A stretch of 38,206 bases of DNA. Origin: Zipacnadum sp036504235 (GTDB taxonomy: Bacteria; Armatimonadota; Zipacnadia; Zipacnadales; Zipacnadaceae). The notes beneath the pieces were generated by a model. That model was not told the DNA's origin, made no database searches, and saw nothing but the letters and a program-made list of their open reading frames with translations. Below, piece after piece: positions 22,128-32,600 of the stretch; the stretch's first letter is position 1; the number at the start of each line of letters is the position of its first letter. The DNA is taken from the NCBI GenBank assembly GCA_036504235.1, contig DASXVN010000023.1:1-38206 (forward strand), given 5' to 3'. Made by a program: the position numbers and the translations under genes.

Positions 22128-22661
22128 TCAGTCGGCGAACCGCGTGACGAAATCCTCGTCGGCGACGGTGCGGAGAATCTCCCCGAAGTAGCAGCGGTGG
22201 AAGTCACCCGAGGGGTAAGCCCCAGCGGCTATCTCAGTGGCTAGCTGCGCCGGAATCAGATCATTGTAGTGGACAACCCGACAGAAGAAGGTCAGCCCAC
22301 ACTCGGTGATCCCCAGGGAGCTGGTGGGGCCGGGCAGGGGGGTGAAGTCGCAGGCGGCGAACTTGTCGAGGTCGCGACCGGAGCGCGAGCCGCACAGGGC
22401 CAGTTCGTCGCCCTGCTCGGGATAGGGGATGTTCACGGTGAAGTCGCCGGTGGCCTCGAGGCAGCCATAGGTGTAGCGAGAGGGGCGGACCAGGGCCATA
22501 TAGATCGGCTTGCCCCAGATGGTGCCCAGCAGGCCCCAGCCGATGGTCATCACATTAGGACGGCCGGCCGCATCAACGGAGGCCAGGAAGGCGCCGCCTC
22601 GGTTCAGTGACTGGTCAGCCTCACGCAGGTACTGATCATACGGCACTTCCACTTTGGCCAT
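22128..22661 (-). CDS. Flavin reductase family protein
   Basis: A 177-residue FMN-binding split-barrel protein of the flavin reductase/DIM6-NTAB type. Features are FLASVDAAGRPNVMTIGWG near residue 22, PIYMALVRPSRYTYG, FTVNIPY and SRSGRDLDKF. Family members reduce FMN with NAD(P)H or bind flavin with other roles. ATG 22661 follows GGGAGGG at about six bases; an upstream ATG would add seven residues without a ribosome site. A TATAAT box lies about 50 bases upstream. It is likely transcribed with, or just ahead of, the two lipoprotein genes. Confidence 0.85.
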   Translation of the reverse strand: MAKVEVPYDQYLREADQSLNRGGAFLASVDAAGRPNVMTIGWGLLGTIWGKPIYMALVRPSRYTYGCLEATGDFTVNIPYPEQGDELALCGSRSGRDLDKFAACDFTPLPGPTSSLGITECGLTFFCRVVHYNDLIPAQLATEIAAGAYPSGDFHRCYFGEILRTVADEDFVTRFAD

Positions 22662-22707
22662 GTTGCCCTCCCAAGCCCGCACGGCGAGTCACCACGAAAC
22701 TACGCGC

Positions 22708-22713
22708 ATTATA
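22708..22713 (-). promoter_or_regulatory. Candidate -10 box for the flavin reductase gene
   Basis: The minus strand reads GCTGTATAATGC, with a perfect TATAAT at 22713-22708. The -35 region (TATCCG at 17 bases) is poor. The predicted leader is about 40 nt. Confidence 0.5.
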
Positions 22714-22757
22714 CAGCCCCGAGCGCGGCGCGGATAGGGTCCTCCGCAAGAAAGCCG

Positions 22758-23069
22758 CTACTGGATCTGCTTGGTCTCCACTTCGCCGTTGGCGTGGATG
22801 AGCAACATGGTGCGCACGCGGTTGGTCGAGCGGCGCAGGCGGGTCTGATCGAAGGGGTCTTGCTCATACTCGGTCTCGGTGACCGAGGGGACGACGCTGA
22901 CGATCGGGTTGTCCCCCAGGCCCCCGGCGAGCGGCGTCGCTACCGGAGTCGCCGGAGCGGCGGCCGCGGAGAGCTGCTCCCCGGCGGCGAAGGCCCAGTG
23001 GGCCACGCCGATCAGGGTGGCGGCGGCCAGGCAGAGCATGACGAGCATCATAAGGCGACGTAAGCGCAT
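22758..23069 (-). CDS. Small exported protein of unknown function
   Basis: A 103-residue protein with a signal peptide (MRLRRLMMLVMLCLAAATLIGVAHWAFA), an Ala/Pro/Thr-rich stretch, and a polar domain ending NRVRTMLLIHANGEVETKQIQ. No family is recognised. AGGAGG about eight bases before the ATG supports the start. It precedes the flavin reductase gene on the same strand, but the TATAAT between them suggests separate transcripts. Confidence 0.7.
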   Translation of the reverse strand: MRLRRLMMLVMLCLAAATLIGVAHWAFAAGEQLSAAAAPATPVATPLAGGLGDNPIVSVVPSVTETEYEQDPFDQTRLRRSTNRVRTMLLIHANGEVETKQIQ

Positions 23070-23098
23070 AGTGGAGCCTCCTGTACATCAGTGGCGCG

Positions 23099-23121
23099 GT
23101 AGGTCGGGCGTCTCGCCCGAC
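23099..23121. repeat. GGCGTCTCGCC-family single hairpin
   Basis: A perfect 8-bp stem GTCGGGCG-TCT-CGCCCGAC preceded by GTAG. It lies in the divergent gap 23070-23228, upstream of both the small exported protein and the LysE gene. No promoter is evident in the gap. Confidence 0.85.
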
Positions 23122-23228
23122 TCGGGGGGCGGAAGACCGACCTCCCTCAACTGGGTAAGACAACCGGGTCCCCCGCGGGGTTCCGCGGGCAGGTCCGCGC
23201 GGCCCCGCCGGGGAAAGGGCGGGACGCA

Positions 23229-23951
23229 GTGACTTCCCTATACCCGTCCTCTTCGCGACGCACACTTAAGATCTTCGGGATCGCCTTTCTGACCGGCCTA
23301 TCGGGGGCGCTGATGCCGGGGCCGCTGCTGGCTCTGACCATCGGCCAGGTGTCCCTGCGCGGCTGGGGGGCGGTGCCGCTAATCATGCTCGGCCACGCGC
23401 TGCTGGAGCTGGTGGTCATCGGCCTGCTCATCCTGGGGCTGGTGCAGGTGCTGCGGCGCACGACGCCGCGAGGGATCATCAGCACTGTCGGCGGCCTGCT
23501 GCTCATCCTAATGGGCCTGGACATGGCCCGCCGGGCCGGCGGCATGACCCTGCAGGGGCCGGGCGCGGCGCAAGCGCTGTCCTGGCCGGCACTAGTGCTC
23601 AACGGGGCGCTGATCTCGCTGGCCAACCCCACCTTTGCGCCCTGGTGGGCCACCATCGGCGGCAGCGGCATGGCGCAGCTTGGTCCGCGCAGCGTCGGCG
23701 AGTACCTGGCCTTCTACCTGGGCCACGAGTTGTCCGACTTCGCTTGGTATGGGGTAGTCGGCGCGGTGCTGGTGCTGGGCCGCGGCTGGCTCAGCCCTAC
23801 GGTCTACGGGGGCCTGGTGCTAGCCTGCGGGGTGGCGATTGTCATCTTGGGCGCGTGGTTCCTGGTCACCGGCGTGCAGATTCTGCGCGGCCGCCAGCCG
23901 GAACTGGAGGAAGCGGTCAACTTGGAGGAGATTCCTCCGTCCCGGGAGTAG
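23229..23951 (+). CDS. LysE family translocator
   Basis: A 240-residue membrane protein with about six hydrophobic segments. It has the LysE/RhtB opening GIAFLTGLSGALMPGPLLALTI, followed by GHALLELVVIGLL and later LISLANPTFAPWWATIGG. LysE proteins export amino acids or other small metabolites. The GTG start is tentative: only GGGCGGGA is seen upstream. The C-terminal tail is acidic (LEEAVNLEEI). The oxidoreductase gene begins 35 bases downstream, so co-transcription is likely. Confidence 0.85.
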   Translation: MTSLYPSSSRRTLKIFGIAFLTGLSGALMPGPLLALTIGQVSLRGWGAVPLIMLGHALLELVVIGLLILGLVQVLRRTTPRGIISTVGGLLLILMGLDMARRAGGMTLQGPGAAQALSWPALVLNGALISLANPTFAPWWATIGGSGMAQLGPRSVGEYLAFYLGHELSDFAWYGVVGAVLVLGRGWLSPTVYGGLVLACGVAIVILGAWFLVTGVQILRGRQPELEEAVNLEEIPPSRE

Positions 23952-23986
23952 GTATATGGAAGTACAACTCAGGGAGGCGTTTGACT

Positions 23987-25012
23987 ATGGCTAAGCAGAA
24001 GAAGCAACTGAGCATCGGCGTTATCGGCCTGGGCGGTATCGGGCAGGGGACTATTCGGCTCTGTCCCCAGTTGGACTACTTCAACCTGGTGGCGGGGGCG
24101 GACCCCAGCCCCAAGGCGCTCGACCAGGCCGCGGAGGTGCTGGCGCCGGAGGCGCTGTTCACCGACTACCGCACCATGCTCCAGGAAGTGGCGCCGGACA
24201 TGGTATTCATCGCCACGCCCAACGCCTTCCACGCCCCGGCGGCGATTGCGGCGATGGAGGCCGGTTGCGACGTGATGTGCGAAAAGCCCATGGCTGACTC
24301 GCTGGCCGCGGCCAAGCGGATTCACCAGGCCAGCCTCAAGACCGGCAAGAAATTCATGATCGGCCAGAACCAGCGGTTCCGCCTGGACACCGCCTGGCTG
24401 CGGGCGCGGATCGAGGAGGGCGTGCTGGGCGAGATCTACGCTCTGCATACCCGCTGGCTGCGCCGCCATCCTTACACCGAGGGCATGTGGTTCCGCGAGA
24501 AGGCGCTCTCCGGCGGCGGCCCGCTGATTGACCTGGGCGTCCACGTGATGGACATGGCCCTGTGGCTGGCGGGCTTCCCCGAGCCGCAGCGCATCTGCGC
24601 CCAGGCCGGGCAGCGGCTCATCGCCAGCGGCGACGTGGAGGACTGGGCCTTCGCCATGGTCCGGCTGGCCGGCGGCGGCACGCTGACCTGCGAGGTCATG
24701 GAGAAGGGCTTCATTGACCAGGAGGTCATCCAGGTGGAGATTCGCGGCACCAAGGGCGGCGTGATGATTGACGGCAACGCCGGGACCACGATCTTCAGCA
24801 CCCAGGAGGGCGCGCCGGTGGACCTCAAGCCGCGCCTCGACCCGGACCACGGCGGCGCCCGCGAGCGGGAGCTGAACAACTTCGCCGAGTGGGTGCTGTT
24901 CGACAAGGCGCCGCGCGTGCCGGTGGAGCAGTCGCTGCAGATCCAGGCCATTCTGGAGGGCGTGTACCGGTCCGCCCAGCAAGGCAAGGAAATCGCGGTA
25001 CCGGCCTGGTAA
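23987..25012 (+). CDS. Gfo/Idh/MocA family oxidoreductase
   Basis: A 341-residue NAD(P)-dependent sugar dehydrogenase-type protein. The Rossmann motif GVIGLGGIGQG lies near residue 11, and MCEKPMADS near 95 carries the family EKP lysine. GGGPLIDLGVHVMDM near 175 carries the catalytic Asp/His region. It probably oxidises or reduces a sugar, inositol or sugar acid. AGGGAGG nine bases before ATG 23987 fixes the start. It follows the LysE gene closely and ends before a hairpin. The substrate is unknown. Confidence 0.9.
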   Translation: MAKQKKQLSIGVIGLGGIGQGTIRLCPQLDYFNLVAGADPSPKALDQAAEVLAPEALFTDYRTMLQEVAPDMVFIATPNAFHAPAAIAAMEAGCDVMCEKPMADSLAAAKRIHQASLKTGKKFMIGQNQRFRLDTAWLRARIEEGVLGEIYALHTRWLRRHPYTEGMWFREKALSGGGPLIDLGVHVMDMALWLAGFPEPQRICAQAGQRLIASGDVEDWAFAMVRLAGGGTLTCEVMEKGFIDQEVIQVEIRGTKGGVMIDGNAGTTIFSTQEGAPVDLKPRLDPDHGGARERELNNFAEWVLFDKAPRVPVEQSLQIQAILEGVYRSAQQGKEIAVPAW

Positions 25013-25047
25013 GCTGTTCCCCGTAGGGCCCGGTCCGTCCCCGGATA

Positions 25048-25125
25048 ACACACGCCCGTTCGCTGTCTGTCAGGCAGCGGGCGGGCGTTTGTGGCTACGC
25101 CTCGCTTCGCCAAACGCGCCCCTAC
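25048..25125 (+). repeat. Hairpin and GTAGGGGCG repeat after the oxidoreductase
   Basis: CGCCCG (25053-25058) pairs with CGGGCG (25082-25087), with near-matching ACAC/TTTGTG flanks and a TTTG end; it could terminate the LysE-oxidoreductase transcript. It is followed by an inverted GTAGGGGCGCGTTTGGCG copy (25108-25125). The rest of 25126-25332 holds an A-rich patch (25205-25230) and a small TCTTCCC/GGGAAGA hairpin (25292-25309). Confidence 0.65.
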
Positions 25126-25332
25126 ACCAACCGCGCTGCGGGCTCGGGTGCCGCGACTTCACGGCAAACCTACTTAAGACGCGCGAAGTATGCTGTTGAT
25201 TCCCGAAAAAAAAGGAAAAAAACGATTTGTTTGCAGGTCAATGAGTTCCGACGCCGAAATTATGTAACGATACCCCCGAATTGCTCCGCTCTCTTCCCCG
25301 TAGGGAAGAAGAAAAATCCGCCCAGGAGGTTG

Positions 25333-26064
<732 letters not shown>

Positions 26065-26156
26065 CGCTGACGGAGGATACCACACCCCTCCGGTCGTCTC
26101 AGGCAGCACAGTGTAGAAAGGGAAGACGTTCCACTATGCCCAGAGGAGGTCAGTCC

Positions 26157-26900
<744 letters not shown>

Positions 26901-26928
26901 CCATCGAAGCAAGTCTCAGTCGTTACCG

Positions 26929-26960
26929 AGAGGCGGCTCCCACCGGGGGCCGCCTCTTTG
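26929..26960 (+). terminator. Terminator after the second pseudopilin
   Basis: AGAGGCGGC (26929-26937) pairs with GCCGCCTCT (26949-26957), with further C/G pairing possible inside, followed by TTTG. The T tract is short. Confidence 0.75.
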
Positions 26961-27095
26961 CATTTCCTCAAAGGTGGAAGGACGGCTATCGGTGGGTGGC
27001 GAACGTGAGGGGTGAGGGCTTGCCCCGGGAGGGGCCGGATACTTCCGCGCGCCCCGCTCGGAAGCGGGTCGTACTCGTATACGGCCCCTCCGGGG

Positions 27096-27141
27096 AAACG
27101 GCTAACGGCAAAGGCTGTCGGGCGAGACGCCCGACCTGCCC
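27096..27141. repeat. GGCGAGACGCC-family hairpin before paaK
   Basis: AACGGCTAACGGCAAAGG words are followed by the perfect stem GTCGGGCG-AGA-CGCCCGAC (27117-27135). It ends 20 bases before the paaK Shine-Dalgarno. The part 26961-27095 of this gap shows no gene. Confidence 0.8.
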
Positions 27142-27168
27142 GAGGCCAGTAACGAGAGGAGCCGCATC

Positions 27169-28470
27169 ATGATTTGGGACCCCTATTACGAGTGCATGGA
27201 CCTGGGGCAGCGCCGCGAGCTGCAACTGCGCCGCTTGCGGGATATGCTGGCCCGGCTGGCCGTCAATGTGCCCTGGTACGCCGCCAAGTTCGCGGAGATT
27301 GGCTTTCACGCCGAGGACCTCAAGACCCTCGATGATCTGGCCCGGCTACCCTTTACCAGCAAGCTGGACCTGCGCGACAACTACCCCCTGGGCCTGCTGG
27401 CCTGCCCGCAGAGCGACGTGGTGCGAGTGCATGCCTCCAGCGGCACCACCGGGCGGCCGATCGTGGCCGGGTACACCGCCGAGGACATCAACATCTGGGC
27501 GGAGACCATCGCCCGCACCCTCTGCTGCGGCGGGGCCACGCGGCACGACATCCTGCATGTCTCCTACGGCTACGGCCTGTTCACCGGCGGCCTGGGCCTG
27601 CACTACGGCGGCGAGCGCCTGGGCTGCATGGTCATCCCCATGTCCTCGGGCAACACCGAGCGGCAGCTCATGATGATGCGCGATCTGGGCTCCACCGTCC
27701 TGGCCTGCACGCCCTCCTACGCGCTGACCCTGGCCGACGAGATGGTCGCCCAGGGCCTCAGCGCCGACGACCTGTCCCTGCGCAGCGGCCTGTTCGGGGC
27801 CGAGCCCTGGAGCGAGTCCTCCCGCGAGGCGGTCGAGCAGATGCTGGGGCTATCGGCGCACGACATCTACGGCCTGACCGAGATCATCGGTCCCGGCGTC
27901 GCCGGCGAGTGCGAGTGCCAGGGCATGATGCATATCTACGATGACCACTTCTACCCGGAGATCATCAACCCGGCCACCGAGCAGCCGCTGCCGCCCGGCG
28001 AGAAGGGCGAGTTGGTCTTCACCTGCTTGACCAAGCGCGCCTTCCCGCTGCTGCGCTACCGCACCCGGGACCTGTCGGCGCTGCACTATGAGAAATGTGA
28101 GTGCGGCCGCACCCACGTGCGCATGGAGCGCATTACCGGGCGCACCGACGACATGCTGATCATCCGCGGCATCAACGTCTTCCCCAGCCAGATCGAGGAG
28201 GTCCTGGGCCGGGTGGAGGCGGTCGCCCCGCACTACCAACTCGTGGTCACCCGCGAGGGGCGACTGGACCAGCTCGAGGTCAAGGTGGAAGTCTCGCCGC
28301 AGGTCTTCTCCGACACGGTGCGCGGCCTGGAGCACATCCAAAAGGAGATCGCCGACAAGCTGCATAGCGTGCTGAACCTGCGCGCGCGCGTCACGCTGGT
28401 GGAACCCAAGAGCATCGAGCGCAGCCTGGGCAAGGCCAAGCGCGTCCTGGATTTGAGGGAGGGCAACTAG
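27169..28470 (+). CDS. paaK: Phenylacetate-CoA ligase family protein
   Basis: A 433-residue adenylate-forming enzyme of the PaaK type. The P-loop-like motif HASSGTTGRPIV is near residue 89, IYGLTEIIGPGVAGEC near 230, LLRYRTRDL near 293, and the C-terminal hinge and lid include GRTDDMLIIRGINVFPSQIEE near 326. PaaK joins phenylacetate or another aryl acid to CoA using ATP. In anaerobes PaaK paralogues often pair with an ACT protein near indolepyruvate ferredoxin oxidoreductase, suggesting use of aryl acids from amino acids. AGAGGAG seven bases upstream fixes the start. The ACT gene begins at the very next base after the stop. Confidence 0.93.
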   Translation: MIWDPYYECMDLGQRRELQLRRLRDMLARLAVNVPWYAAKFAEIGFHAEDLKTLDDLARLPFTSKLDLRDNYPLGLLACPQSDVVRVHASSGTTGRPIVAGYTAEDINIWAETIARTLCCGGATRHDILHVSYGYGLFTGGLGLHYGGERLGCMVIPMSSGNTERQLMMMRDLGSTVLACTPSYALTLADEMVAQGLSADDLSLRSGLFGAEPWSESSREAVEQMLGLSAHDIYGLTEIIGPGVAGECECQGMMHIYDDHFYPEIINPATEQPLPPGEKGELVFTCLTKRAFPLLRYRTRDLSALHYEKCECGRTHVRMERITGRTDDMLIIRGINVFPSQIEEVLGRVEAVAPHYQLVVTREGRLDQLEVKVEVSPQVFSDTVRGLEHIQKEIADKLHSVLNLRARVTLVEPKSIERSLGKAKRVLDLREGN

Positions 28471-28923
28471 ATGGCACTGGAACAGCAGTTGACCAAACAG
28501 GTATCGGTATTTCTGGAGAACAAATCGGGCCGGCTGCAGGACGTCTGCCGCGAGTTGGGCCAGGCGGGGATCAGCATCCGCGCCCTGTGCATCGCCGACA
28601 CCTCGGACTTCGGCATCCTGCGGCTGATCGTCAATGACCCGCACGGGGCGCTGCAGGTGCTTACCGCGGACGGCTTCTCGGTGGGCGAGACCAACGTACT
28701 GGCCGTGCAGGTGCCGGATCGCCCGGGCGGCCTGGGCAGCGTCCTGGCGCACCTGCCGGAGACGGACGTGAACGTGGAATACATGTACGCCTTCTTCACC
28801 CGTTGCGAGGACCAGGCGGTAGTGGTCTTCCGTGTCGGCGACGACCAGATCTCCCGCGTAGTGGAATCCCTGGAGGCCGGCGGCGTAGTGATCATGAAGG
28901 CGGAGGACGTGTACGCGATCTAG
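28471..28923 (+). CDS. Tandem ACT-domain protein
   Basis: A 150-residue protein of two ACT domains: residues about 7-70 (VSVFLENKSGRLQDVCRELGQAGISIRAL) and about 76-145 (LAVQVPDRPGGLGSVLAHLPETDVNVEYMYAF). ACT domains bind amino acids and regulate enzymes. Its ATG directly follows the paaK stop with no gap, so translation is coupled and it probably senses an amino acid, perhaps aromatic, for the ligase. This pairing is known in other phyla. Confidence 0.9.
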   Translation: MALEQQLTKQVSVFLENKSGRLQDVCRELGQAGISIRALCIADTSDFGILRLIVNDPHGALQVLTADGFSVGETNVLAVQVPDRPGGLGSVLAHLPETDVNVEYMYAFFTRCEDQAVVVFRVGDDQISRVVESLEAGGVVIMKAEDVYAI

Positions 28924-28932
28924 AAGGGGAGG

Positions 28933-28985
28933 CCTCACCCCCGGCCCCTCTCCTGGCAGGAGAGGGGAGAACGGCAACGGCAAAC
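28933..28985. repeat. CCTCACCCCC-family hairpin
   Basis: CCCCTCTCC (28945-28953) pairs perfectly with GGAGAGGGG (28959-28967), loop TGGCA, preceded by CCTCACCCCCGG. It is followed by AACGGCAACGGCAAACGAC right up to the next ATG. It may act as a weak terminator for paaK-ACT. Confidence 0.75.
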
Positions 28986-28989
28986 GACT

Positions 28990-29631
28990 ATGCGAAGATC
29001 AGTACGTTCTGTCCTCGCCGTTGTGGTCGTCCTCCTGGCCGGCTGCGCGGTGCGCCCGCCGGCTCGCCCGGCTCCGGCCGTGCCGACGCCTCTCACCCTC
29101 AAGGTCTACCTCTACCTCGACCATGACTTCACCACCCGGTTCGGCCCGGCCTCCGGCTCCGGGGGCGAGCACGCCCGGCGCTGGCTGGAGGCGGCGGACC
29201 GGCAGATCTCCGCGCAGTTTCCGCTCCGCCTGCGGCTGGCGGGAATCGGCGCCTGGGCCCTGCCCCCCGGCGCCGTGGACGGCAAGGTCATCTTCACCAA
29301 GTACGCCCCGCACACGATCCCGCCCGGCGCCGACTGCCTGATTGCCCTCACCGGGCGAAGGGGCGTCTACTGGTCGGGGATTTCGCAATGGCCCCGCGTG
29401 TTCCTCAAGGCTCAGGCCGCCGAGCCGGTGGATGAGAAGACCGTCGCCCTGCTCTGCCATGAGATCAGCCACTGGTTCGGCATGGTGGATATCATTGACG
29501 CCAGCTTCCCGGAGCGCTCGGTGATGAACTACAAGGACAAGCGGTTCGGGATGGTGAAGGGACGGGTGGTGTGGGACCGCGCCAACCGCGAACGCCTGCG
29601 CCACGGCCTGTCCACCTGGCCGGATACCTGA
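28990..29631 (+). CDS. Metzincin-like zinc metalloprotease lipoprotein
   Basis: A 213-residue predicted lipoprotein with lipobox VLLAGC near residue 18. Residues 157-167 read HEISHWFGMVD, that is HExxHxxGxxD, and Met179 in SVMNY could be the Met-turn. HExxHxxGxxH/D plus a Met-turn defines metzincins; Asp as third zinc ligand is known in snapalysin. The rest resembles no family I can name. It would act at the outer face of a membrane. No clear Shine-Dalgarno precedes the ATG because the repeat tail occupies that place, so the start is tentative. The giant secreted protein gene follows 58 bases later. Confidence 0.75.
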   Translation: MRRSVRSVLAVVVVLLAGCAVRPPARPAPAVPTPLTLKVYLYLDHDFTTRFGPASGSGGEHARRWLEAADRQISAQFPLRLRLAGIGAWALPPGAVDGKVIFTKYAPHTIPPGADCLIALTGRRGVYWSGISQWPRVFLKAQAAEPVDEKTVALLCHEISHWFGMVDIIDASFPERSVMNYKDKRFGMVKGRVVWDRANRERLRHGLSTWPDT

Positions 29632-29689
29632 GGTCCCAGTTCCGGCACGTAGCCAATTCTCTCGCCGAAGGTACGAGGAGGAGACGCTC

Positions 29690-32600
29690 ATGTCCAGCCA
29701 CACTTGGAGTCACTTGCGCACTTGCGTTTGGATGGTGGCGATTACGCTCGCGCTGGGGGTGGGCGTCGCGGGGGCGCAGCAGTTGGGCGACCCCGGCTTT
29801 GAGGCGCTGGCCGGCAAGCCCGTGCCCCGCGCGGCGGCTGCCGGCTGGAGCATCCCGGCGGGCGCAACTTATGCCGACGGCATCACGGTGACCGCCGACG
29901 CCGCCGCGGCTCATTCCGGCGCGACCGGGATCAAGCTCGCCGTCACCTCCTGGGGACGGCTGGCCGCGGTGCGGCAGAGCCCCACACTGCCCGTCGGCGT
30001 TTACGATCTGCGCGTCTGGGCCCAGGGGGACGGCAGCCTCACCCTGGTCGCCGGCCACGATCGGCGGCGCGGCGTCCTGGGCAAGACCTGGGCGCAATAC
30101 TCGCTGACCTTCGCCGTGCCCGCCGCGGGCGCGGTGGATCTGACGATCCTCACCGACAGCAAGGCCTCCGTAGACGACGTGACGCTCGAGCCCCTGACCG
30201 GCGACCGGCTGGCGGCCTGGCAGAAGCAGGAGGCCGCCCGCGCTGAGTACGGCTTCGTGCCCGAGTACCTTTCCGCCCAGCTCCCCCAGCCGGGCGCACC
30301 CGGCCCCCCGACCGGGGGCTTCGAGACTGGCCGCGTGGTCTGGGGGGACCGAGCGGTCTTTTACGACGAGCGCTACGAGTCCGTCTGGAGCACCCATCCC
30401 GAGGTCCTGGCGAAGTACCTGTCCGCCAACGGCTTCTCGCAACTCAACGCCTTGACCCTGGCCGACTGGATGAAGAAGTGGCTATGGAAAGGGGCGTACG
30501 GCACGGTAGTCGTGATGACTCAGGGGCTGACCCCGGCCTCCGTGCTGGGCGACGAACCCCTTACCAGCCTAATCCGCCAGTACCTGGAGAGGGGCGGGCG
30601 CGTGGTCTGGGTGGGCGACGTGCCCTTCTATTACACCCAGGATGAGACGCACCCGCAGGTCTTCTCCAAGAGTTGGTACAACCCGCTGCTGGGCGTGCGC
30701 GGGGACTGGTCCGTCGGCTGCTGGGGCAACCAGGGCGATCCCCAAGTGACGCCCCTGGGGCAGAGCGCGGGCCTGACCGAGGCCGGCGGCTCGGCGATTG
30801 CGGCATATCCGGAGGACGTCACCGCCGCGCTCTCCGGGTTCTACTCGGACTACGCGGGCGCCGATCTGGCCGTGCGCTGGTTCAAGAACTTCAACCCGCT
30901 GATGCCCTACAGTGGCTTCCTCTACGTCAGCCGCGCCGAGGACATGAGCAACCCGGCCCTGCAGCAGGCGGTCTACCGAATGGCCCTGTGGGGCGGCCCG
31001 CCGGTCACCGCCCCGGCCGGAATCTCCCCGGCGGAGGCAGCGGCGGCTCCGGCTCTGAAGGTGACGCTGGACGCGCCCCGCAACCGGCACTACTACCTGC
31101 GGGGCGAGGTCATCCCGGTGCTGGTGGAGGCCACCGGCCAGACTCCGGCGACCGGCGCGACCAAGGTCTTCTTGCAGCGCGACGGCACGCAATTCGGCGC
31201 CACGGAGGGCGCGCTGCCGACCAAGGACACTCCGGTGCAGGCCAAGCTGGCCACCGCTGACCTGGCTTGCGGCGAGTATCGGCTGCTGGTGTTTCCGGCG
31301 AGCGGGGTCTCTTCCCATACTAATCCGCCGCTTTATGAGACCACCATCACCCTCTGCCCGGTGCGCCCGTACCCTGGCTTCTTCTTCGGCGTCACCGGGA
31401 CCACGGCCAAGAACCCCTACCGCCAGGGGCTGCTGCTGCAGGACCTGGTGGATCACCACATGGACGGCGGCGCTACGACCGAGACTCCCGCCGGGTTCCT
31501 GGACCTGGCGACCAAGTATGGAGTGCGGCTGTCTATGCGCGCCCACGGCGCGGACCACCTGACCGACGCCGAGCGCGAGGCAGCGCTGCGCCGCGGGCCC
31601 AACGGGGAGAAGCTCCCCGGCGCCTGGGAGGGCGGGCGGCCCATCCTGGGGCTGCTCTCCGCACCGCTGCGGGCGCAGCGCGCCGCCGATATGGCGCGCC
31701 AGGTCAAAGAACTGGCCGCCTGGCCCACTTCGCTGCTCTATTGCCACACCAACGATGACTTCTCGATGTACTATGGCTACGACTGGTCAGAGCTAGCCCG
31801 GCGGACCTTCCAGGAGAAGACCGGTCTCGACGCGCCCGTGCCCCCGGAACTGGCCAAGCTGGGACCGAAATTCGGCGAAATGGGCGTCATCGCTCATGCG
31901 CCGGGGGTCATCCCGGACGACGACCCCTGGCTGCAGTGGAATATCTTCTGCAGCAAGGATATCGGCGGCGGCTACAATGGCGCGCTGACCGCGACCTGCG
32001 TGGCTGCGGCGCCGGGCGTCAAGGTCGGCCCCGTGCCGGGCGGCATGCAACTGCCGCTGTGCGCGCAGGGCCAGTACCCGCCGCACGACTTCGGCCCCGG
32101 CGGGTTCAACCTGGTCCAGTACTACTACTACCTGAACTACTGGCAGCCGACCCTTGGCAACCTGTATTGGAACGAAGTCGGGCGCATGGGCAACCGCGAC
32201 CTGGAAGTATGGGCGATGCCCGACTGCGTCTACCAGCCGAACCCGGCCTACTATCGCAACACCTTCTGCCTCCAGGTAGCCGGCGGGGCCCAGGGGCTGA
32301 GCTACTACTCCTATGGGGAGGCCAGCCCGGTCGCCTGGGCGGAACTGGGGCGGCTGGGGAACACCGTGGTCAAGCCGCTGCAGCCCTTCCTGGGCAAGCT
32401 GCGGCCCGCGCGGACCGGGTCGGCGTTCCTTATCCCCTACACCCAGTGGTGCTACAACTGGCTCTACCCGACCAGCGCCCTCTACCCCTACGCCAACCTG
32501 CTGGGGGCGCACCTCGACGTGCAGCCGACCTGCGAGGAAGAGATTCTCTCCGGCGACGCCCATCGCTATAAGACCATCTTCCTGTGGCGGGTGCAGTACC

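Noticed and set aside
25159..25185. GGCAAACC...GACGC words resembling part of a GEMM-I c-di-GMP riboswitch upstream of the pseudopilins
   Set aside because: The internal hairpin, the GG before GACGC and the second helix are missing, so the match is probably chance.
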